This document shows, in pieces, positions 45,334 to 57,274 of a stretch of 64,000 nucleotides of DNA. Made by a program: the position numbers and the translations under genes. This DNA is from Pleurocapsa sp. FMAR1. Its GTDB lineage: Bacteria; Cyanobacteriota; Cyanobacteriia; Cyanobacteriales; Xenococcaceae. Under the pieces are notes generated by a model that saw only the letters and a program-made list of their open reading frames with translations, had not been told where the DNA came from and searched no databases. Location of the stretch: NCBI RefSeq assembly GCF_963665995.1, contig NZ_OY762512.1, positions 4,836,001 to 4,900,000 on the forward strand, given 5' to 3'. The stretch's first letter is position 1. Every line of letters starts with the position of its first letter.

Positions 45334-47160
45334 TTATGTGATTAGTTGTTTGCCCTTCCTAGAGCCAGTTTGTACCTGCCAAAGGTTAGTATATACGCCC
45401 TCTTTAGCTAATAATTCTTCGTGGGTTCCCTGTTCAATCAGTTGACCGTATTCCATTACATAAATACAGTCAGAATGTCTGATGGTAGATAAACGATGGG
45501 CGATCGCAATTGTCGTACGATTTTGAGTGATTTTCTCTAAGGAACGAGCGATCGCTGCTTCTGTTTCGTTATCTACAGCCGAAGTTGCCTCATCCAAAAT
45601 TAAGATTGGTGGATCTTTTAAAATGGCTCTGGCGATCGCAATTCTCTGTTTTTGTCCTCCAGAGAGCTTTTGCCCCCTTTCCCCCACAACGGTGTCATAA
45701 CCTTGGGGCAATTCTCGAATAAATCGATCTGCTTCGGCAATTTTAGCTGCTTCAATAATTTTGTTTGTGCTGGCATCAGCAGAACCATAGCTAATATTTT
45801 CTCTGACAGTACCGTGAAACAAAAATACATCCTGGCTAACTAAACCAATTGCGCGACGCAGATCCCATAGCACTATGTCTTTAATATTTTTACCATCTAC
45901 AGTAATATTGCCTGAGCGTATTTCATAGAGTCGTAACAGTAATTTAACTAAGGTACTTTTCCCCGAACCCGTGGCACCAACTATGGCAATAGTTTGACCT
46001 GCCCGAATATGCAGGGAAAGATTTTCGATTACAGGCTGTCTTTGATTATAAGCAAAGGTAATATTGTTGATGCTTACCTCTCCTCTAATGGTTGATAGTG
46101 GTAGAGCAATATCTCCTGAATGAATGGCAATAGGCGTATCCAATAAATCCATGACGCGAGTAATAGATGCCATTGCTCTTTGATAGAGGTCAAAGGTTTG
46201 TCCCAGACGGGTTAGGGGCCATAATAATCTCTGAGTTAGAAACACAAGTACGCTATATGTACTCACTGCCAATGTTCCTGATGCGGCTTGAAGACCACCA
46301 TAAAGTAAAATTGCCGTAAAACCAGCTAAAATAACCAGACGAATTAAAGGAATAAAGGCTGCGGATAAGCGAATAGCCTTTTGATTGCTCTTCCTGTAGG
46401 CGTTGCTGTCCTGTCTTAAACGATCTATCTCATAAGTTTCTGTAGTAAAACTTTTGATTGTCGTAATTCCACTAAGATTATTAGATAATCGGGAGTTGAG
46501 TAAGCTTACCTTTTCTCTTACCTCTGCATATCTAGGTGCAAGCCATTTCTGAAACGCCACGGATCCCCAGATAATAAGCGGAATAGGAACGATTGCCATC
46601 CAGGCAATGTCGGGAGTCAAGATAAAGAATGAACCACCGATAACTAGTGCTGTAGTAATTACCTGAATAATTTCATTAGCACCAACGTCTAAGAATCTTT
46701 CTAGCTGATTGATATCATCATTAAGAACAGACAATAATGCCCCCGTGCTGTTTTCTTCAAAATAAGCCAACTCCAGGTCTTGAACATGGCTATAGGCATC
46801 TAAACGTATGTCATGTTGAACATCCTGTGCCAGATTACGCCATAGTCTTGTATAGGCATATTCAAATACTGACTCTAAGCCCCAGACAATTGCCGACAGT
46901 AAAGATAACACTACAAGCTGAGTAAAAATATCAGTAATACCAAAGCGAGCCATAATCGAGTCTTGCTTTTTTACTACCACATCCAGCGCAGCCCCAATGA
47001 TGGCAGGGGGAGCAAGATCAAAAAGTTGGTTGAGGATAGAACATATTACAGCTTGCCAAATAATAGCTTTATATTTATCTCCATAGCGTAGCAATCGAGA
47101 TAGAGGATGGTTCGGCGGTTCGGCTTTATTGCGGGGCATATTTAATCTGTAGTGTTTCAC
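45334..47160 (-). CDS. ABC exporter, fused membrane and ATPase domains
   Basis: 608 residues of the half-transporter type. The membrane domain covers about 30-330 with six helices (for example [20 protein letters not shown] and [19 protein letters not shown]). The ATPase domain has Walker [12 protein letters not shown]-loop [19 protein letters not shown], signature LSGGQKQR, Walker [13 protein letters not shown] and the switch His in [10 protein letters not shown]. It acts as a dimer to export a lipid, peptide or drug-like substrate, and the identity cannot be read. It lies convergent to the DUF3181-like gene, with 35 nt between stops. Confidence 0.93.
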   Translation of the reverse strand: MKHYRLNMPRNKAEPPNHPLSRLLRYGDKYKAIIWQAVICSILNQLFDLAPPAIIGAALDVVVKKQDSIMARFGITDIFTQLVVLSLLSAIVWGLESVFEYAYTRLWRNLAQDVQHDIRLDAYSHVQDLELAYFEENSTGALLSVLNDDINQLERFLDVGANEIIQVITTALVIGGSFFILTPDIAWMAIVPIPLIIWGSVAFQKWLAPRYAEVREKVSLLNSRLSNNLSGITTIKSFTTETYEIDRLRQDSNAYRKSNQKAIRLSAAFIPLIRLVILAGFTAILLYGGLQAASGTLAVSTYSVLVFLTQRLLWPLTRLGQTFDLYQRAMASITRVMDLLDTPIAIHSGDIALPLSTIRGEVSINNITFAYNQRQPVIENLSLHIRAGQTIAIVGATGSGKSTLVKLLLRLYEIRSGNITVDGKNIKDIVLWDLRRAIGLVSQDVFLFHGTVRENISYGSADASTNKIIEAAKIAEADRFIRELPQGYDTVVGERGQKLSGGQKQRIAIARAILKDPPILILDEATSAVDNETEAAIARSLEKITQNRTTIAIAHRLSTIRHSDCIYVMEYGQLIEQGTHEELLAKEGVYTNLWQVQTGSRKGKQLIT

Positions 47161-47224
47161 TTATGATTGAAAATTTAACAGATTTTAGTAACTCTTGGTA
47201 AGCTACGAATGTGTAATTAAACCA

Positions 47225-47255
47225 TAAAAAATTCCCCCACCCAAAGGCAGGGGAA
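47225..47255 (-). terminator. Rho-independent terminator of psaAB
   Basis: Read on the minus strand: TTCCCCTGCC-TTTG-GGTGGGGGAA-type stem (10 bp with two G-T pairs) followed by TTTTTT. It starts 37 nt after the psaB stop. The stem and T-run are of textbook strength for the end of a highly transcribed operon. Confidence 0.85.
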
Positions 47256-47291
47256 CTAATTACTTAGTTACAAAGTAAATTGCGAATATCG

Positions 47292-49490
47292 CTAACCTAC
47301 CCTACTACTTGTAGAAGCGATCAGGAATGCCGCATAGGTCAGAATATAACCCACCGTAAAGTGAGCTAAACCAATTACACGACCTTGAACGATAGACATA
47401 GCAACGGGCTTGTCTTTCCAGCGAACTAAGTTAGCTAGAGGAGTACGCTCGTGCGCCCAAACAATTGTTTCGATCAACTCTTGCCAATAACCACGCCAAG
47501 AGATGAGGAACATAAAACCAGTTGCCCAAACTAGGTGTCCAAAGAGGAACATCCAAGCCCAAACAGAAAGATTGTTTACACCGTAAGGGTTATAACCATT
47601 AATCAAAGAAGCTGAATAGCCCCATAAATAATCACGGAACCAACCCATAAGGTAGGTAGAGTTTTCGTTGAACTGAGCAACGTTACCCTGCCAGATACCA
47701 AGATGTTTCCAATGCCAGTAGAAGGTTACCCAACCCAAGGTATTGAGCATCCAGAATACGGCTAAGTAGAAGGAATCCCAAGCAGAGATATCACAAGTAC
47801 CGCCACGTCCAGGGCCATCACAAGGGAAAGCAAAACCGAAGTCTTTTTTGTCTGGCATTAGTTTTGAACCGCGAGCATCTAAAGCACCTTTGACCAAGAT
47901 CAAAGTAGTTGTGTGTAGACCCAGCGCGATCGCATGGTGAACCAAGAAATCTCCAGGTCCAATTGTTAAGAACAAAGAGTTGGTGCCACTGTTGATAGCA
48001 TCCAACCAACCAGGCAGCCAAGCTGCACCAGTTTGAGCAATACTATCGGGGTTAGACAGTAAGGTATCAAAACCATAGAGAGCTTTACCAGAAGCAGCTT
48101 GAACAAACTGAGCGAATACAGGTTCGATCAAGATTTGCTTTTCAGGCGTACCAAAAGCTACTACCACATCATTGTGTACATACAAACTCAAGGTATGGAA
48201 ACCAAGGAAGAGAGATACCCAGCTTAAGTGGGAAATAATCGCTTCTTTGTGATCCAAGACTCTTGACAGCACGTTATTTTTGTTTGCTTCAGGGTCATAA
48301 TCTCTGACGAGGAAGATTGCACCATGAGCAAACGCACCAACCAACAAGAAACCAGCAATATATTGGTGGTGAGTATATAAAGCTGCTTGAGTGGTGTAGT
48401 CTCTGGCAATAAATGCGTAAGAGGGTAGGGAATACATATGTTGAGCTACCAAAGAAGTAACCGTTCCCAAACTAGCCAGGGCTAAAGCCAACTGGAAGTG
48501 GAGAGAGTTATTCAAGGTATCGTATATTCCCTTGTGTCCTTCACCTAAACCGCCTTGAGGTGGCTTGTGAGTTTCTAAAATCTCTTTGATACTATGACCA
48601 ATACCGAAGTTAGTACGGTACATATGTCCAGCAATGATGAAGATTACTGCGATCGCCAAATGGTGATGAGCAATATCTGTCAACCAGAGAGACTCAGTTT
48701 GAGGATGGAAACCACCTAAGAAAGTTAAGATAGCTGTTCCTGCTCCCTCAGAAGTACCAAATATATGATTAGCACTATCAGGATTCTGAGCATACACGCC
48801 CCAGTTAAGACTAAAGAAAGGTCCTAAACCATCCGGATGAGGAGGAGTCGAAAGGAAGTTATCCCAACCTACGTGCTGTCCGCGAGATTCGGGGATAGCA
48901 ACGTGAACTAGGTGTCCAGTCCATGCCAAAGAACTTACCCCAAACAAACCAGCTAGGTGATGGTTAAGGCGAGACTCAGCATTTTTAAACCAAGCTAGGC
49001 TAGGACGGAACTTGGGCTGTAAATGCAACCAACCAGCAAACAAGAAGACAGAAGAAAGAATCAATAAGAAAATCGATCCTTGATATAACTCTTGGTTGGT
49101 AGTCATCCCAATGGTATAAAACCAGTGGTATACACCAGAATAGGCAATGTTTACTGGATTAGAAGCACCACCTTGAGTAAAAGCATCAATTGCGCCTTTA
49201 CCAAAGTGAGGATCCCAAATCGCATGGGCGATCGGGCTAGTGTTTAAAGGATCTTTTATCCACTGTTCAAAGTTACCTTGCCAAGCCACATGGAACAGAG
49301 TACCGGAAGTCCACAGAAAGATGATGGCGATATGACCAAAATGGGAGGCAAAAATCTTCTGGTAAAGATTTTCCTCGGTCATACCATCATGAAGCTCAAA
49401 GTCATGAGCAGTTGCAATTCCGTACCAGAGCCGACGAGTAGTCGGATCTTGGGCGAGATCCTGGCTAAATTTCGGGAATTTAGTTGCCAT
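47292..49490 (-). CDS. psaB: Photosystem I core protein PsaB
   Basis: 732 residues with 11 membrane helices. With PsaA it binds P700, the chlorophyll antenna and electron carriers A0, A1 and Fx. The Fx cysteines lie in [18 protein letters not shown]. Start [20 protein letters not shown] and the end TASSR-type tail ([10 protein letters not shown]) are typical. It is downstream of psaA in the usual order, and a strong terminator follows. The length fits cyanobacterial PsaB, which ranges about 730-742. Confidence 0.98.
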   Translation of the reverse strand: MATKFPKFSQDLAQDPTTRRLWYGIATAHDFELHDGMTEENLYQKIFASHFGHIAIIFLWTSGTLFHVAWQGNFEQWIKDPLNTSPIAHAIWDPHFGKGAIDAFTQGGASNPVNIAYSGVYHWFYTIGMTTNQELYQGSIFLLILSSVFLFAGWLHLQPKFRPSLAWFKNAESRLNHHLAGLFGVSSLAWTGHLVHVAIPESRGQHVGWDNFLSTPPHPDGLGPFFSLNWGVYAQNPDSANHIFGTSEGAGTAILTFLGGFHPQTESLWLTDIAHHHLAIAVIFIIAGHMYRTNFGIGHSIKEILETHKPPQGGLGEGHKGIYDTLNNSLHFQLALALASLGTVTSLVAQHMYSLPSYAFIARDYTTQAALYTHHQYIAGFLLVGAFAHGAIFLVRDYDPEANKNNVLSRVLDHKEAIISHLSWVSLFLGFHTLSLYVHNDVVVAFGTPEKQILIEPVFAQFVQAASGKALYGFDTLLSNPDSIAQTGAAWLPGWLDAINSGTNSLFLTIGPGDFLVHHAIALGLHTTTLILVKGALDARGSKLMPDKKDFGFAFPCDGPGRGGTCDISAWDSFYLAVFWMLNTLGWVTFYWHWKHLGIWQGNVAQFNENSTYLMGWFRDYLWGYSASLINGYNPYGVNNLSVWAWMFLFGHLVWATGFMFLISWRGYWQELIETIVWAHERTPLANLVRWKDKPVAMSIVQGRVIGLAHFTVGYILTYAAFLIASTSSRVG

Positions 49491-49793
49491 AGGTTATGGG
49501 TAGAATTCTCCTGTAGGGTGAAAAATGAGTTTAATATTGCTATTTTTTGCCACTCATTTTTGGCTTTTGGTTACCACCTTCAATATTAAATATTATCAGG
49601 CAGTAATTTTGTTAAAACACGGTTGTTAATACAAGTTATTAAACTTAAATTTTTCACCGTTAAGTTCTCTTTACTATTTATAATTTTGAACCAATAGTTC
49701 AAAGTTATAGTTAGACTGACCAATCATTCAAGACAACCTCAACTGAAAGCTTTAGCTATCCTGTCTGATTGGCACAATCAACACAAGACTCGT
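49491..49793. other. psaA-psaB intergenic region
   Basis: 303 nt between psaA and psaB on the minus strand. It is AT-rich, with no strong terminator hairpin and no recognisable gene, and the two genes are assumed to be co-transcribed. A possible purine-rich ribosome site (AGGAGAAT, complement of 49506-49513) lies about 16 nt before the psaB start, farther than usual. Confidence 0.5.
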
Positions 49794-52055
49794 TTACAAC
49801 GAGAGCGTCCTTGCTAAGAAGAATGCCCAAGTAGTAACAATTCCTCCTAAAAGATAGTGAGTTACACCCACAGCACGACCTTGAATAATACTCAAAGCGC
49901 GGGGTTGAATAGCTGGGGACACTTTTAGCTTGTTGTGAGCCCAAACAATAGACTCAATCAACTCTTGCCAGTAGCCACGTCCACTAAAGAGGAACATGAG
50001 ACTAAAAGCAAAGACAAAGTGACCTGCTAAGAACATAAGTCCATAAGCAGATAAAGCCGAACCATAGCTATTGATAACTTGAGAAGCCTGCGCCCACAAG
50101 AAATCACGTAACCAGCCGTTAATACAAATTGCACTTTGAGCAAAGTTACCCGCCGTAATATGAGAGACTGTACCATCTGGTGCTACCGTTCCCCATACAT
50201 CCGACTGCATCTTCCAACTAAAGTGGAAAATCACTACAGAGATGGAGTTATACATCCAGAACAAGCCTAGGAATACATGATCCCAAGCTGATACTTGACA
50301 AGTACCACCACGACCAGGTCCGTCACAAGGGAAGCGGAAACCAAGGTTGCCTTTATCTGGAACCAAGCGAGAACTACGAGCGTAGAGAACGCCTTTTAAC
50401 AGAATCAAAGCAGTTACATGGATAGTAAATGCGTGGATGTGGTGAACCATAAAGTCAGCAGTACCCAAAGCAATAGGCATCATTGCTACTTTGCCACCAA
50501 CTGCAACTACACCACCGCCAAAAGCATAGCTAACTGGCTCAAGAGCTGTAGGAGCAGTGTTCCCAGGAGCAAGAGTATGAATATTCTGTATCCACTGGGC
50601 AAAAATTGGCTGTAGCTGAATCGCCGTATCTGAGAACATATCTTGGGGACGACCCAAAGCTCTCATGGTGTCATTATGAATATATAAACCAAAGCTATGG
50701 AAGCCAAGGAAAATACAAACCCAATTAAGGTGAGAAATAATTGCATCGCGAACGCGAAGTACGCGGTCAACTACGTTATTTACATTCTTGGCTGGGTCGT
50801 AGTCACGCACCATATAAATAGCGGCGTGCGCTCCCGCACCAACAATGAAGAAGGCACCAATCCACATATGGTGAGTAAACAGCGATATTTGAGTAGCATA
50901 GTCGATCGCCATATAGGGATATGGAGGCATCGCGTACATATGCTGGGCGACAATGATTGTCACAGAACCTAGCATAGCTAAGTTAACTGCCAACTGAGCG
51001 TGCCAAGAAGTAGTCAAGATTTCATATAGACCTCTATGACCTTCTCCACCAAACAATAAGGGATCGCCTTTATGTCCGTCTAAAATTTCTTTCATGCTGT
51101 GACCAATACCAAAGTTGGTACGGTACATATGACCAGCAATAATAAACAGGACAGCAAGTGCCAAATGGTGGTGTGCCGTATCAGATAACCATAAACCACC
51201 AGTTACGGGGTTCAAACCACCTTTAAAGGTTAAGAAGTCAGAATATACGCCCCAGTTAAGGGTAAAGAAAGGTCGCAACCCTTCGGCAAAACTTGGGTAT
51301 AATTCCGTCATCAAAGCTCTATTTAAGATGAATTCGTGTGGCAGAGGAATATCTGCTGGAGCAACTCCCGCATCTAATAGTTTGTTGATTGGCAGTGATA
51401 CATGGATCTGGTGTCCAGCCCAGCTCAAACAGCCCAAGCCTAATAAACCAGCCAAGTGGTGATTCATCATTGATTCCACGTTTTGGAACCATTCCAGCTT
51501 AGGAGCTCTTTTATGGTAATGAAACCAACCAGCAAAGATCATCAAGCCAGCCATGACTAAACCGCCCATGGCAGTAGCATATAGCTGAGTTGTGTTGGTA
51601 AAGCCAGAAGCTCTCCAAAGATAAAAGAAACCAGACGTGATCTGAATTCCGTGGAATCCACCGCCAACGTCGGCGTTCAGAATATCCTGACCAACAATTG
51701 GCCAGACTACCTGCGCACTAGGCTTAATAGCGGTTGGATCGAGAAGCCATGCTTCGTAGTTAGAAAAGCGGGCTCCGTGGAAATACATTCCGCTCAACCA
51801 GACAAAAACCACCGCGAGGTGACCAAAGTGTGCGCTAAATATTTTTCGCGAAATATCTTCTAAGTCACTGGTATGACTGTCAAAATCGTGAGCATCAGCA
51901 TGAAGATTCCAGATCCAGGTTGTAGTCTTAGGACCTCTGGCTAAAGTTCGGTCAAAGTGACCTGGCTTACCCCACTTCTCGAAAGAAGTAGGAACTGGAT
52001 CTACATCAACTGTTACCTTGACTTTCGCCTCTTCTTTTTGAGGGCTGATTGTCAT
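49794..52055 (-). CDS. psaA: Photosystem I core protein PsaA
   Basis: 753 residues from the ATG at 52055, chosen because [20 protein letters not shown] is the standard PsaA beginning and GAGGAG (complement of 52063-52068) sits at proper spacing. A longer frame to 52115 is not needed. It has 11 membrane helices, and Fx ligands in [18 protein letters not shown]. The conserved start [20 protein letters not shown] and the end [16 protein letters not shown] are present. It pairs with PsaB to form the PSI reaction-centre core in the thylakoid. Expression of psaAB normally responds to light intensity; I found no HLR1 double repeat upstream. Confidence 0.98.
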   Translation of the reverse strand: MTISPQKEEAKVKVTVDVDPVPTSFEKWGKPGHFDRTLARGPKTTTWIWNLHADAHDFDSHTSDLEDISRKIFSAHFGHLAVVFVWLSGMYFHGARFSNYEAWLLDPTAIKPSAQVVWPIVGQDILNADVGGGFHGIQITSGFFYLWRASGFTNTTQLYATAMGGLVMAGLMIFAGWFHYHKRAPKLEWFQNVESMMNHHLAGLLGLGCLSWAGHQIHVSLPINKLLDAGVAPADIPLPHEFILNRALMTELYPSFAEGLRPFFTLNWGVYSDFLTFKGGLNPVTGGLWLSDTAHHHLALAVLFIIAGHMYRTNFGIGHSMKEILDGHKGDPLLFGGEGHRGLYEILTTSWHAQLAVNLAMLGSVTIIVAQHMYAMPPYPYMAIDYATQISLFTHHMWIGAFFIVGAGAHAAIYMVRDYDPAKNVNNVVDRVLRVRDAIISHLNWVCIFLGFHSFGLYIHNDTMRALGRPQDMFSDTAIQLQPIFAQWIQNIHTLAPGNTAPTALEPVSYAFGGGVVAVGGKVAMMPIALGTADFMVHHIHAFTIHVTALILLKGVLYARSSRLVPDKGNLGFRFPCDGPGRGGTCQVSAWDHVFLGLFWMYNSISVVIFHFSWKMQSDVWGTVAPDGTVSHITAGNFAQSAICINGWLRDFLWAQASQVINSYGSALSAYGLMFLAGHFVFAFSLMFLFSGRGYWQELIESIVWAHNKLKVSPAIQPRALSIIQGRAVGVTHYLLGGIVTTWAFFLARTLSL

Positions 52056-52484
52056 GAGGATTCTCCTCTCAGAGCAATAGATTTTAGATTTAGATTTTCT
52101 TGCTCCGAAGAACAAGTTTTTTATTATGTAAAAAGAGCGAAAATCACTGCTTTTTATATAACCTTAGCTTGCTTTCTCCTAATAGTTTTAGGTTTCGAGC
52201 TACAGGCATTACTGTATCTGATCATAAGACTTAGAATTCAGCAACCGGTGTAAAGCTTAACAAAATTTTAAATGGACGCGACTATTGAACTGACTAGGTT
52301 TGCACCTCAGACATTTTCAGGCAAAAGTATACAAAAAAAAAAATATCTTTACAAAAGACAATATAACCCCCTGACTCAAAATCGCTACTATCCTGATGTA
52401 ACTTAGTAATAGGGGGAAAGGCTGGCATGGGTCAGTTAAAAAATTTCTCAAACTTTTTATGAATAAATTATAGATAAGGTATCG
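52056..52484. other. psaA upstream region / divergent spacer
   Basis: 429 nt between divergent psaA and the lipoprotein gene, so promoters for both lie here. It contains an A-run at 52332-52343 and an inverted pair CCCCCT (52367-52372)/AGGGGG (52411-52416). Single TTACAT-like half sites occur on the minus strand near 52125 and 52395, but no paired HLR1 is seen. No gene or tRNA. Confidence 0.5.
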
Positions 52485-54023
52485 ATGAATACTATTAGAC
52501 TTTGTTTATTGCTAGCCTGTTTAGGTTGTTTAATAGGTTGTGGACAAGTAAATGTAGACAATTCTTTTAGCGATCGCTTGAGCAACACCATATTTGTAGA
52601 TGCTACTAGCAGTAATCTAGCTGAAACAGCCACGCCTAAAATCATCAAGGAGTTAAACCAAGACTTAGAAAAATTTACTCCTCAAGTAAGGATTATTGCT
52701 CCTCAAGCCGAAAAGGTGTTTAAGCAAACAGACATTGATGTTCAGCTACAGATAAAGGATTTACCAATCTTTCAAGACGAAAAATTAAAACTAGGAAATC
52801 ATTTAGATTTGATTTTAGATAATCAGCCATCTCAATCAATATATGATCTAGGAAAACCTATTCTTCTCAAGGATTTAAGCCCAGGAACTCATACTTTAAG
52901 AGTATTTGCCTCTCGTCCCTGGGGAGAAAGTTTCAAAAACGATGGTGCTTATGCTCAAGTTACCTTTAGTGTAATAACAGAAACCAACAACAACCGTACC
53001 GATTCTAATTTGCCTTTGCTGACCTATAGCACCCCCACAGGAACTTATGGTGCAGAACCCTTTTTACTTGATTATTATCTAACTAATGCCCCTTTACACG
53101 CCGTGGCACAAAGTGATCCTAATCTTAAAAATTGGCGCATTAAAGCAACGGTAAATGGAGAAAGCTTTATGCTCAAAAATTGGCAGCCTGTTTATTTGAC
53201 AGGACTAAAATTAGGTGAAAATTGGATTCAGCTAGAATTAATTGATGAAGCTGGTAATGACATTGAAAATAGTTTTAATAATACTGTGAGGGTAATTAAT
53301 TACGATCCCCAGCAACAAAATACTTTAGACTTGTTAGTAACTAATCAAATATCTTTAGCTGAAGCCCTATTCATAGTAGAGCAGAAGGATCGTATTAAAC
53401 CTGTAAAAATACCAGAGGTTATACAAATACCAGTCGAAGAATCAATTAAATTAGAAGATGATTCTAACGAATCAGCAAACATTATTAAACTTAAACCAGC
53501 AATAAAAAACGAAGAACAGTTAAGTAATCAATCTGATTCAATCAGCACGATTGCTCATAATCCAAACAGTGAATATTCAAAATTAATGCCTGGAAATAGT
53601 GACGAGGTAAAAACAACTATTGAGCCAACAACTAACATTGATAATCAAGTAATTACCCAAGAAAAACAAACGGATAATATTAACTATTCTTCTGGCGACA
53701 AAGACCTTGAACTAAAAATAGAGAAGGTCAATACAGACGAAAGAAAAAAAGCAGAAGCAACAAAATCTGAAACAACAGAAGTGATTGAGATTACTAAAAT
53801 TAACTCAGATCGAGCAGAGCCATTAGCAAAAATTGAAATACCTCAACCCGAATCCGTAGAAATAACTGAACAGCAGATTGCCATCAAAATTCCAGAAACT
53901 AAATTACCCGATACATTAGAATCAGAGCCAAAATCGTCAACACCCTTATGGCTCAAAAAAATATTAGTGGGTCTACGCCAAAAAATTGAAGCCTTAGCAA
54001 AGCTCTTGCCGCAAGCAGTATAG
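52485..54023 (+). CDS. Putative lipoprotein with Ig-like region, function unknown
   Basis: 512 residues. The signal peptide ends in a lipobox (LIGC, Cys19), so it is probably lipid-anchored. Residues about 55-165 and 170-275 resemble beta-sandwich domains: PQAEKVFKQTDIDVQLQIKD, LLKDLSPGTHTLRVFASRPW, then TPTGTYGAEPFLLDYYLTNA and LGENWIQLELIDEAGN. The rest (290-480) is Lys/Glu/Ser/Thr-rich and likely disordered, and a basic amphipathic end (LWLKKILVGLRQKIEALAKL) follows. I do not recognise a named family. It is divergent from psaA and followed by an AT-rich hairpin. Confidence 0.7.
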   Translation: MNTIRLCLLLACLGCLIGCGQVNVDNSFSDRLSNTIFVDATSSNLAETATPKIIKELNQDLEKFTPQVRIIAPQAEKVFKQTDIDVQLQIKDLPIFQDEKLKLGNHLDLILDNQPSQSIYDLGKPILLKDLSPGTHTLRVFASRPWGESFKNDGAYAQVTFSVITETNNNRTDSNLPLLTYSTPTGTYGAEPFLLDYYLTNAPLHAVAQSDPNLKNWRIKATVNGESFMLKNWQPVYLTGLKLGENWIQLELIDEAGNDIENSFNNTVRVINYDPQQQNTLDLLVTNQISLAEALFIVEQKDRIKPVKIPEVIQIPVEESIKLEDDSNESANIIKLKPAIKNEEQLSNQSDSISTIAHNPNSEYSKLMPGNSDEVKTTIEPTTNIDNQVITQEKQTDNINYSSGDKDLELKIEKVNTDERKKAEATKSETTEVIEITKINSDRAEPLAKIEIPQPESVEITEQQIAIKIPETKLPDTLESEPKSSTPLWLKKILVGLRQKIEALAKLLPQAV

Positions 54024-54038
54024 CTATTAACCATTTTT

Positions 54039-54070
54039 AATCTCAAAAAAGCTTAAGTTTTTTTGAGATT
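54039..54070 (+). terminator. Hairpin downstream of the lipoprotein gene
   Basis: AATCTCAAAAAA and TTTTTTTGAGATT form an AT-rich stem around GCTTAAG, 16 nt after the stop. The stem is weak in GC but symmetric with a T-run in the 3' arm, so it could terminate transcription. Confidence 0.5.
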
Positions 54071-54305
54071 AATCAATATAATAAAGCAACAGCAAATCCA
54101 AAATCTTCTTAACAAAAAGAAGCTCCAAGCTACTTTTACCTTTACAATGATCTACTGCACAGACTCAAGCAATAACCAAAACCTAAAGCAAGAGGTTGGA
54201 AAATATTGGTGAGAGTGGCGAATGTTTTGCTACTCTCTAGCACAAAGAATTGAGTTTACAGGTGAAAAAACAAGACGCAAGGGAATTAGACTACAATTCA
54301 TGACT

Positions 54306-55895
54306 ATGGCAAAAGTTCTCGTCTCCGATCCTATCGATCAAGCTGGTATCGATATTATCTCTCAAGTCGCCGAAGTAGACGTAAAAACCAAGTTACCTTT
54401 AGAAGAACTAATCAAAATAATTCCCGAATATGATGCTTTAATGTTGCGATCGGGTACTAAAGTTACAGCAGAGGTTATTGAGGCTGGTACGAACCTCAAA
54501 ATTATTGGACGCGCAGGAGTAGGAGTAGACAACATTGATGTCAAAGCTGCTACGCGTCAAGGTATTGTCGTGGTCAACTCTCCAGAGGGTAATACTATTG
54601 CTGCTGCCGAACACGCTTTAGCAATGATGCTAGCTTTATCTCGCCAAATTCCTGATGCCAACCAATCCGTCAAAAGCGGTAAGTGGGAGCGTAAGAAATT
54701 CGTTGGTAATGAAGTTTACAAGAAAACTCTTGGTGTAGTTGGTTTAGGGAAAATTGGCGCGCACGTTGCTAAGGTGGCACGGGCAATGGACATGAAATTA
54801 TTGGCTTACGATCCATTTGTTTCGGCAGAAAGAGCCGAGAGGATCGGCTGTAGCTTAGTAGATTTAGATTTACTGTTTAAAGAAGCAGATTATATTACTC
54901 TGCACATTCCCAAAACTCCAGAAACTGCCAATTTGATTAATGCTGAAGCACTAGCTAAAATGAAGCCCAATGCGCGTATTATTAACTGCGCTCGTGGTGG
55001 CATCATTGATGAAGCTGCCTTAGCAGAAGCACTTCAAGCAGGAAAAATCGGTGGTGCTGCTTTAGATGTTTATGCCAATGAGCCTTTAGAAGAATCACCA
55101 TTAACGGTCGTTGGTTCAAATCTAGTTCTGACTCCTCATTTAGGAGCTTCTACAGCCGAAGCTCAGGTAAATGTGGCGATCGATGTCGCAGAGCAGATAA
55201 GAGATGTCTTATTGGGTCTTCCTGCTCGTTCAGCAGTCAACATTCCTGGTTTAAACCCAGATGTAATGGAAAAACTACGACCATACCTAAGATTAGCAGA
55301 AACTTTAGGCACGATGGCTGGTCAGTTAGCTGGAGGACGAATTAATGAGTTGAATATACGTTTACAGGGAGAATTGGCTAACAACGATAGTCAACCACTA
55401 ATTGTTGCTGCTTTAAAAGGATTGCTATCTGAGGCTTTGAGAGAGAGGGTTAATTATGTCAATGCAGCCATAGAGGCGACTGAAAGAGGCATTAGAGTTA
55501 TTGAAACCAAAGATAGCTCAACCCGCGACTATTCTGGAGGTTCACTGCATATAGAAGCCCAAGGAGCCAATGGCAAGCATTCAGTTACAGGAGCATTATT
55601 GAGCGAAGGAGAAATACGAATTACTAGCTTAGATGAGTTTCCCATTAATGTTCCACCCAACGATCATATGTTGTTTACTCTTCATAGAGATATGCCAGGA
55701 ATTATCGGCAAAATTGGCTCTTTATTAGGTAGTTATAACGTTAATATTGCCAGTATGCAGGTTGGTCGTAAGATTGTCAGAGGTGAAGCAGTAATGGTTC
55801 TGAGCTTGGATGATCCCCTACCTGAAGGCATTTTGCAAGAAATTACCAAGGTAGATGGAATTAGAGATGCTTATACTGTGAAGTTATCTGCATAA
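54306..55895 (+). CDS. serA: D-3-phosphoglycerate dehydrogenase
   Basis: 529 residues from the ATG at 54306. An ATG six bases earlier is possible, and the longer frame to 54222 adds residues that the family lacks. It catalyses the first step of serine synthesis from 3-phosphoglycerate. NAD site VVGLGKIGAHVAKVARAM, substrate and catalytic blocks NARIINCARGGIIDEAAL and LTPHLGASTAEAQ (His), then the intervening ASB domain and a C-terminal ACT domain at about 450-529 (RDMPGIIGKIGSLLGSYNV, NIASMQVGR). The ACT domain allows serine feedback. The length fits cyanobacterial SerA. A strong hairpin follows. Confidence 0.97.
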   Translation: MAKVLVSDPIDQAGIDIISQVAEVDVKTKLPLEELIKIIPEYDALMLRSGTKVTAEVIEAGTNLKIIGRAGVGVDNIDVKAATRQGIVVVNSPEGNTIAAAEHALAMMLALSRQIPDANQSVKSGKWERKKFVGNEVYKKTLGVVGLGKIGAHVAKVARAMDMKLLAYDPFVSAERAERIGCSLVDLDLLFKEADYITLHIPKTPETANLINAEALAKMKPNARIINCARGGIIDEAALAEALQAGKIGGAALDVYANEPLEESPLTVVGSNLVLTPHLGASTAEAQVNVAIDVAEQIRDVLLGLPARSAVNIPGLNPDVMEKLRPYLRLAETLGTMAGQLAGGRINELNIRLQGELANNDSQPLIVAALKGLLSEALRERVNYVNAAIEATERGIRVIETKDSSTRDYSGGSLHIEAQGANGKHSVTGALLSEGEIRITSLDEFPINVPPNDHMLFTLHRDMPGIIGKIGSLLGSYNVNIASMQVGRKIVRGEAVMVLSLDDPLPEGILQEITKVDGIRDAYTVKLSA

Positions 55896-55932
55896 TTAAT
55901 CATCACGTCAAGATGATGCCTAGGTAATGTTT

Positions 55933-55978
55933 ATTGGTGAAATCTACTATTTTTAAGTTAATAGTAAATTTCACCAAT
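55933..55978 (+). terminator. Terminator downstream of serA
   Basis: A 19-bp stem (ATTGGTGAAATCTACTATT against AATAGTAAATTTCACCAAT, one mismatch) with an 8-nt loop and T-rich sequence after it, 38 nt past the serA stop. The stem could also act on the opposite strand. Confidence 0.7.
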
Positions 55979-56338
55979 TTTGTTGTTAGACGAATAAGAT
56001 TTAAACAACTTGCCGACTTAAATTCTTTAGTATTGATGAATTGTTTAACAATATTGGGAAAACTATCAACAGAACGATAAAAAGTGGGTAAAGCTGAAAT
56101 CTTGGCATACAGTGGTGAGGAAAAAACTGTATTTTGCTTATTTCGCTCTGAGATCACTAAAATAACTAAGTTAAAAAATGCCTAATCACATTATAAGCCT
56201 TGATAGCCATAGATTACTCTGCTGTCTTGAGCAAGATCAAACTTAAATAGCGAAAACGACCTATAGTCGTTGGTTAAAAAATACCATTCAGGTTCAACGT
56301 TAGATAATCCCTATAAAATTTATAATCTAAGAAAATTC

Positions 56339-57274
56339 ATGTCTAATCGCTGGTGGGAGATCGTCATAAAATGCGAGCCAATACTGGAAGAATCAGTCTT
56401 TTGGAGACTTGAAAAGTTTGGTTGTTCTGGAACAGCTACCGAAGTCAAAATTTTAGACAACGAAAAGAACTCAGAGTCGGAACTAATTACAGATCAACAG
56501 ATTTTGATTAAAACGTATATTCCTGAAATAAAAACTCAGTTACTAGATTTGGCAGCCTTATCTTCTTGGCTAGAGCAAGATGCCAAATTATTAGAAGTGT
56601 CAGTTCCAGAAGCTCAATGGCATTTAATAAATGAAGAAGACTGGGCAAGTAGCTGGAAGCAACACTGGCAACCTATGGAAATTGGCGATCGCTTTTTGAT
56701 TTATCCAGCTTGGGAAACTCCTCCAGAGAAATCTGATAGATTGATTTTGCGTCTCGATCCTGGCGCAGCTTTTGGAACAGGAACTCATCCTACTACACAA
56801 TTGTGTCTTGAATCTCTAGAAATGCGACTGTATGAAAAGGCTGAAAGCAAAATCATAGCGGATATAGGTTGTGGATCGGGAATTTTGTCTATAGGTTCAA
56901 TTCTGCTTGGTGCAAAGCAAGTTTATGCAGTTGATACTGATGAATTAGCTACCAAAACTTGCCGAAGTAATTGTCAATTAAACCATGTTAATCGAGATAA
57001 TCTGATTGTCCATGATGGCAGCATTGAACAATTAATTAAAGTAGATAAAAAATTTGATGGCATTATTTGTAATATTTTGGCTGATACCATAGTCGATTTG
57101 GTTATTCATTTTAACAACATCACCCATGAAAAAAGCTGGGCAATTTTAAGTGGAATTTTATTAACTCAAGCCGATCGGGTCGCTGATGTTGTAGAACAGC
57201 AGGGGTGGACTGTTGCAGCACTGTGGAAAAGAAAAGACTGGTGCTGTTTTAATATTCGTCGCTCAGAATATTAA
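56339..57274 (+). CDS. prmA: Ribosomal protein L11 methyltransferase
   Basis: 311 residues from the ATG at 56339, which gives the typical [18 protein letters not shown] start. A longer frame to 56270 begins with TTG and adds a non-homologous lead. PrmA trimethylates ribosomal protein L11 using S-adenosylmethionine. N-domain residues 1-90, a linker with [13 protein letters not shown], then the methyltransferase: [39 protein letters not shown] (SAM motif I), [14 protein letters not shown] and [10 protein letters not shown] (the N-I-L motif). It ends overlapping map by four bases at the 3' end, a convergent pair. Confidence 0.95.
   Translation: MSNRWWEIVIKCEPILEESVFWRLEKFGCSGTATEVKILDNEKNSESELITDQQILIKTYIPEIKTQLLDLAALSSWLEQDAKLLEVSVPEAQWHLINEEDWASSWKQHWQPMEIGDRFLIYPAWETPPEKSDRLILRLDPGAAFGTGTHPTTQLCLESLEMRLYEKAESKIIADIGCGSGILSIGSILLGAKQVYAVDTDELATKTCRSNCQLNHVNRDNLIVHDGSIEQLIKVDKKFDGIICNILADTIVDLVIHFNNITHEKSWAILSGILLTQADRVADVVEQQGWTVAALWKRKDWCCFNIRRSEY

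Noticed and set aside
52056-52460. HLR1-type paired motif upstream of psaA
   Set aside because: Only isolated TTACAT-like half sites were found, without the direct-repeat spacing.
55903-56157. 84-residue minus-strand frame after serA
   Set aside because: Its 3' part is the terminator hairpin of serA, and the rest shows no recognised family. It was considered as a transposase remnant but the match is too weak.
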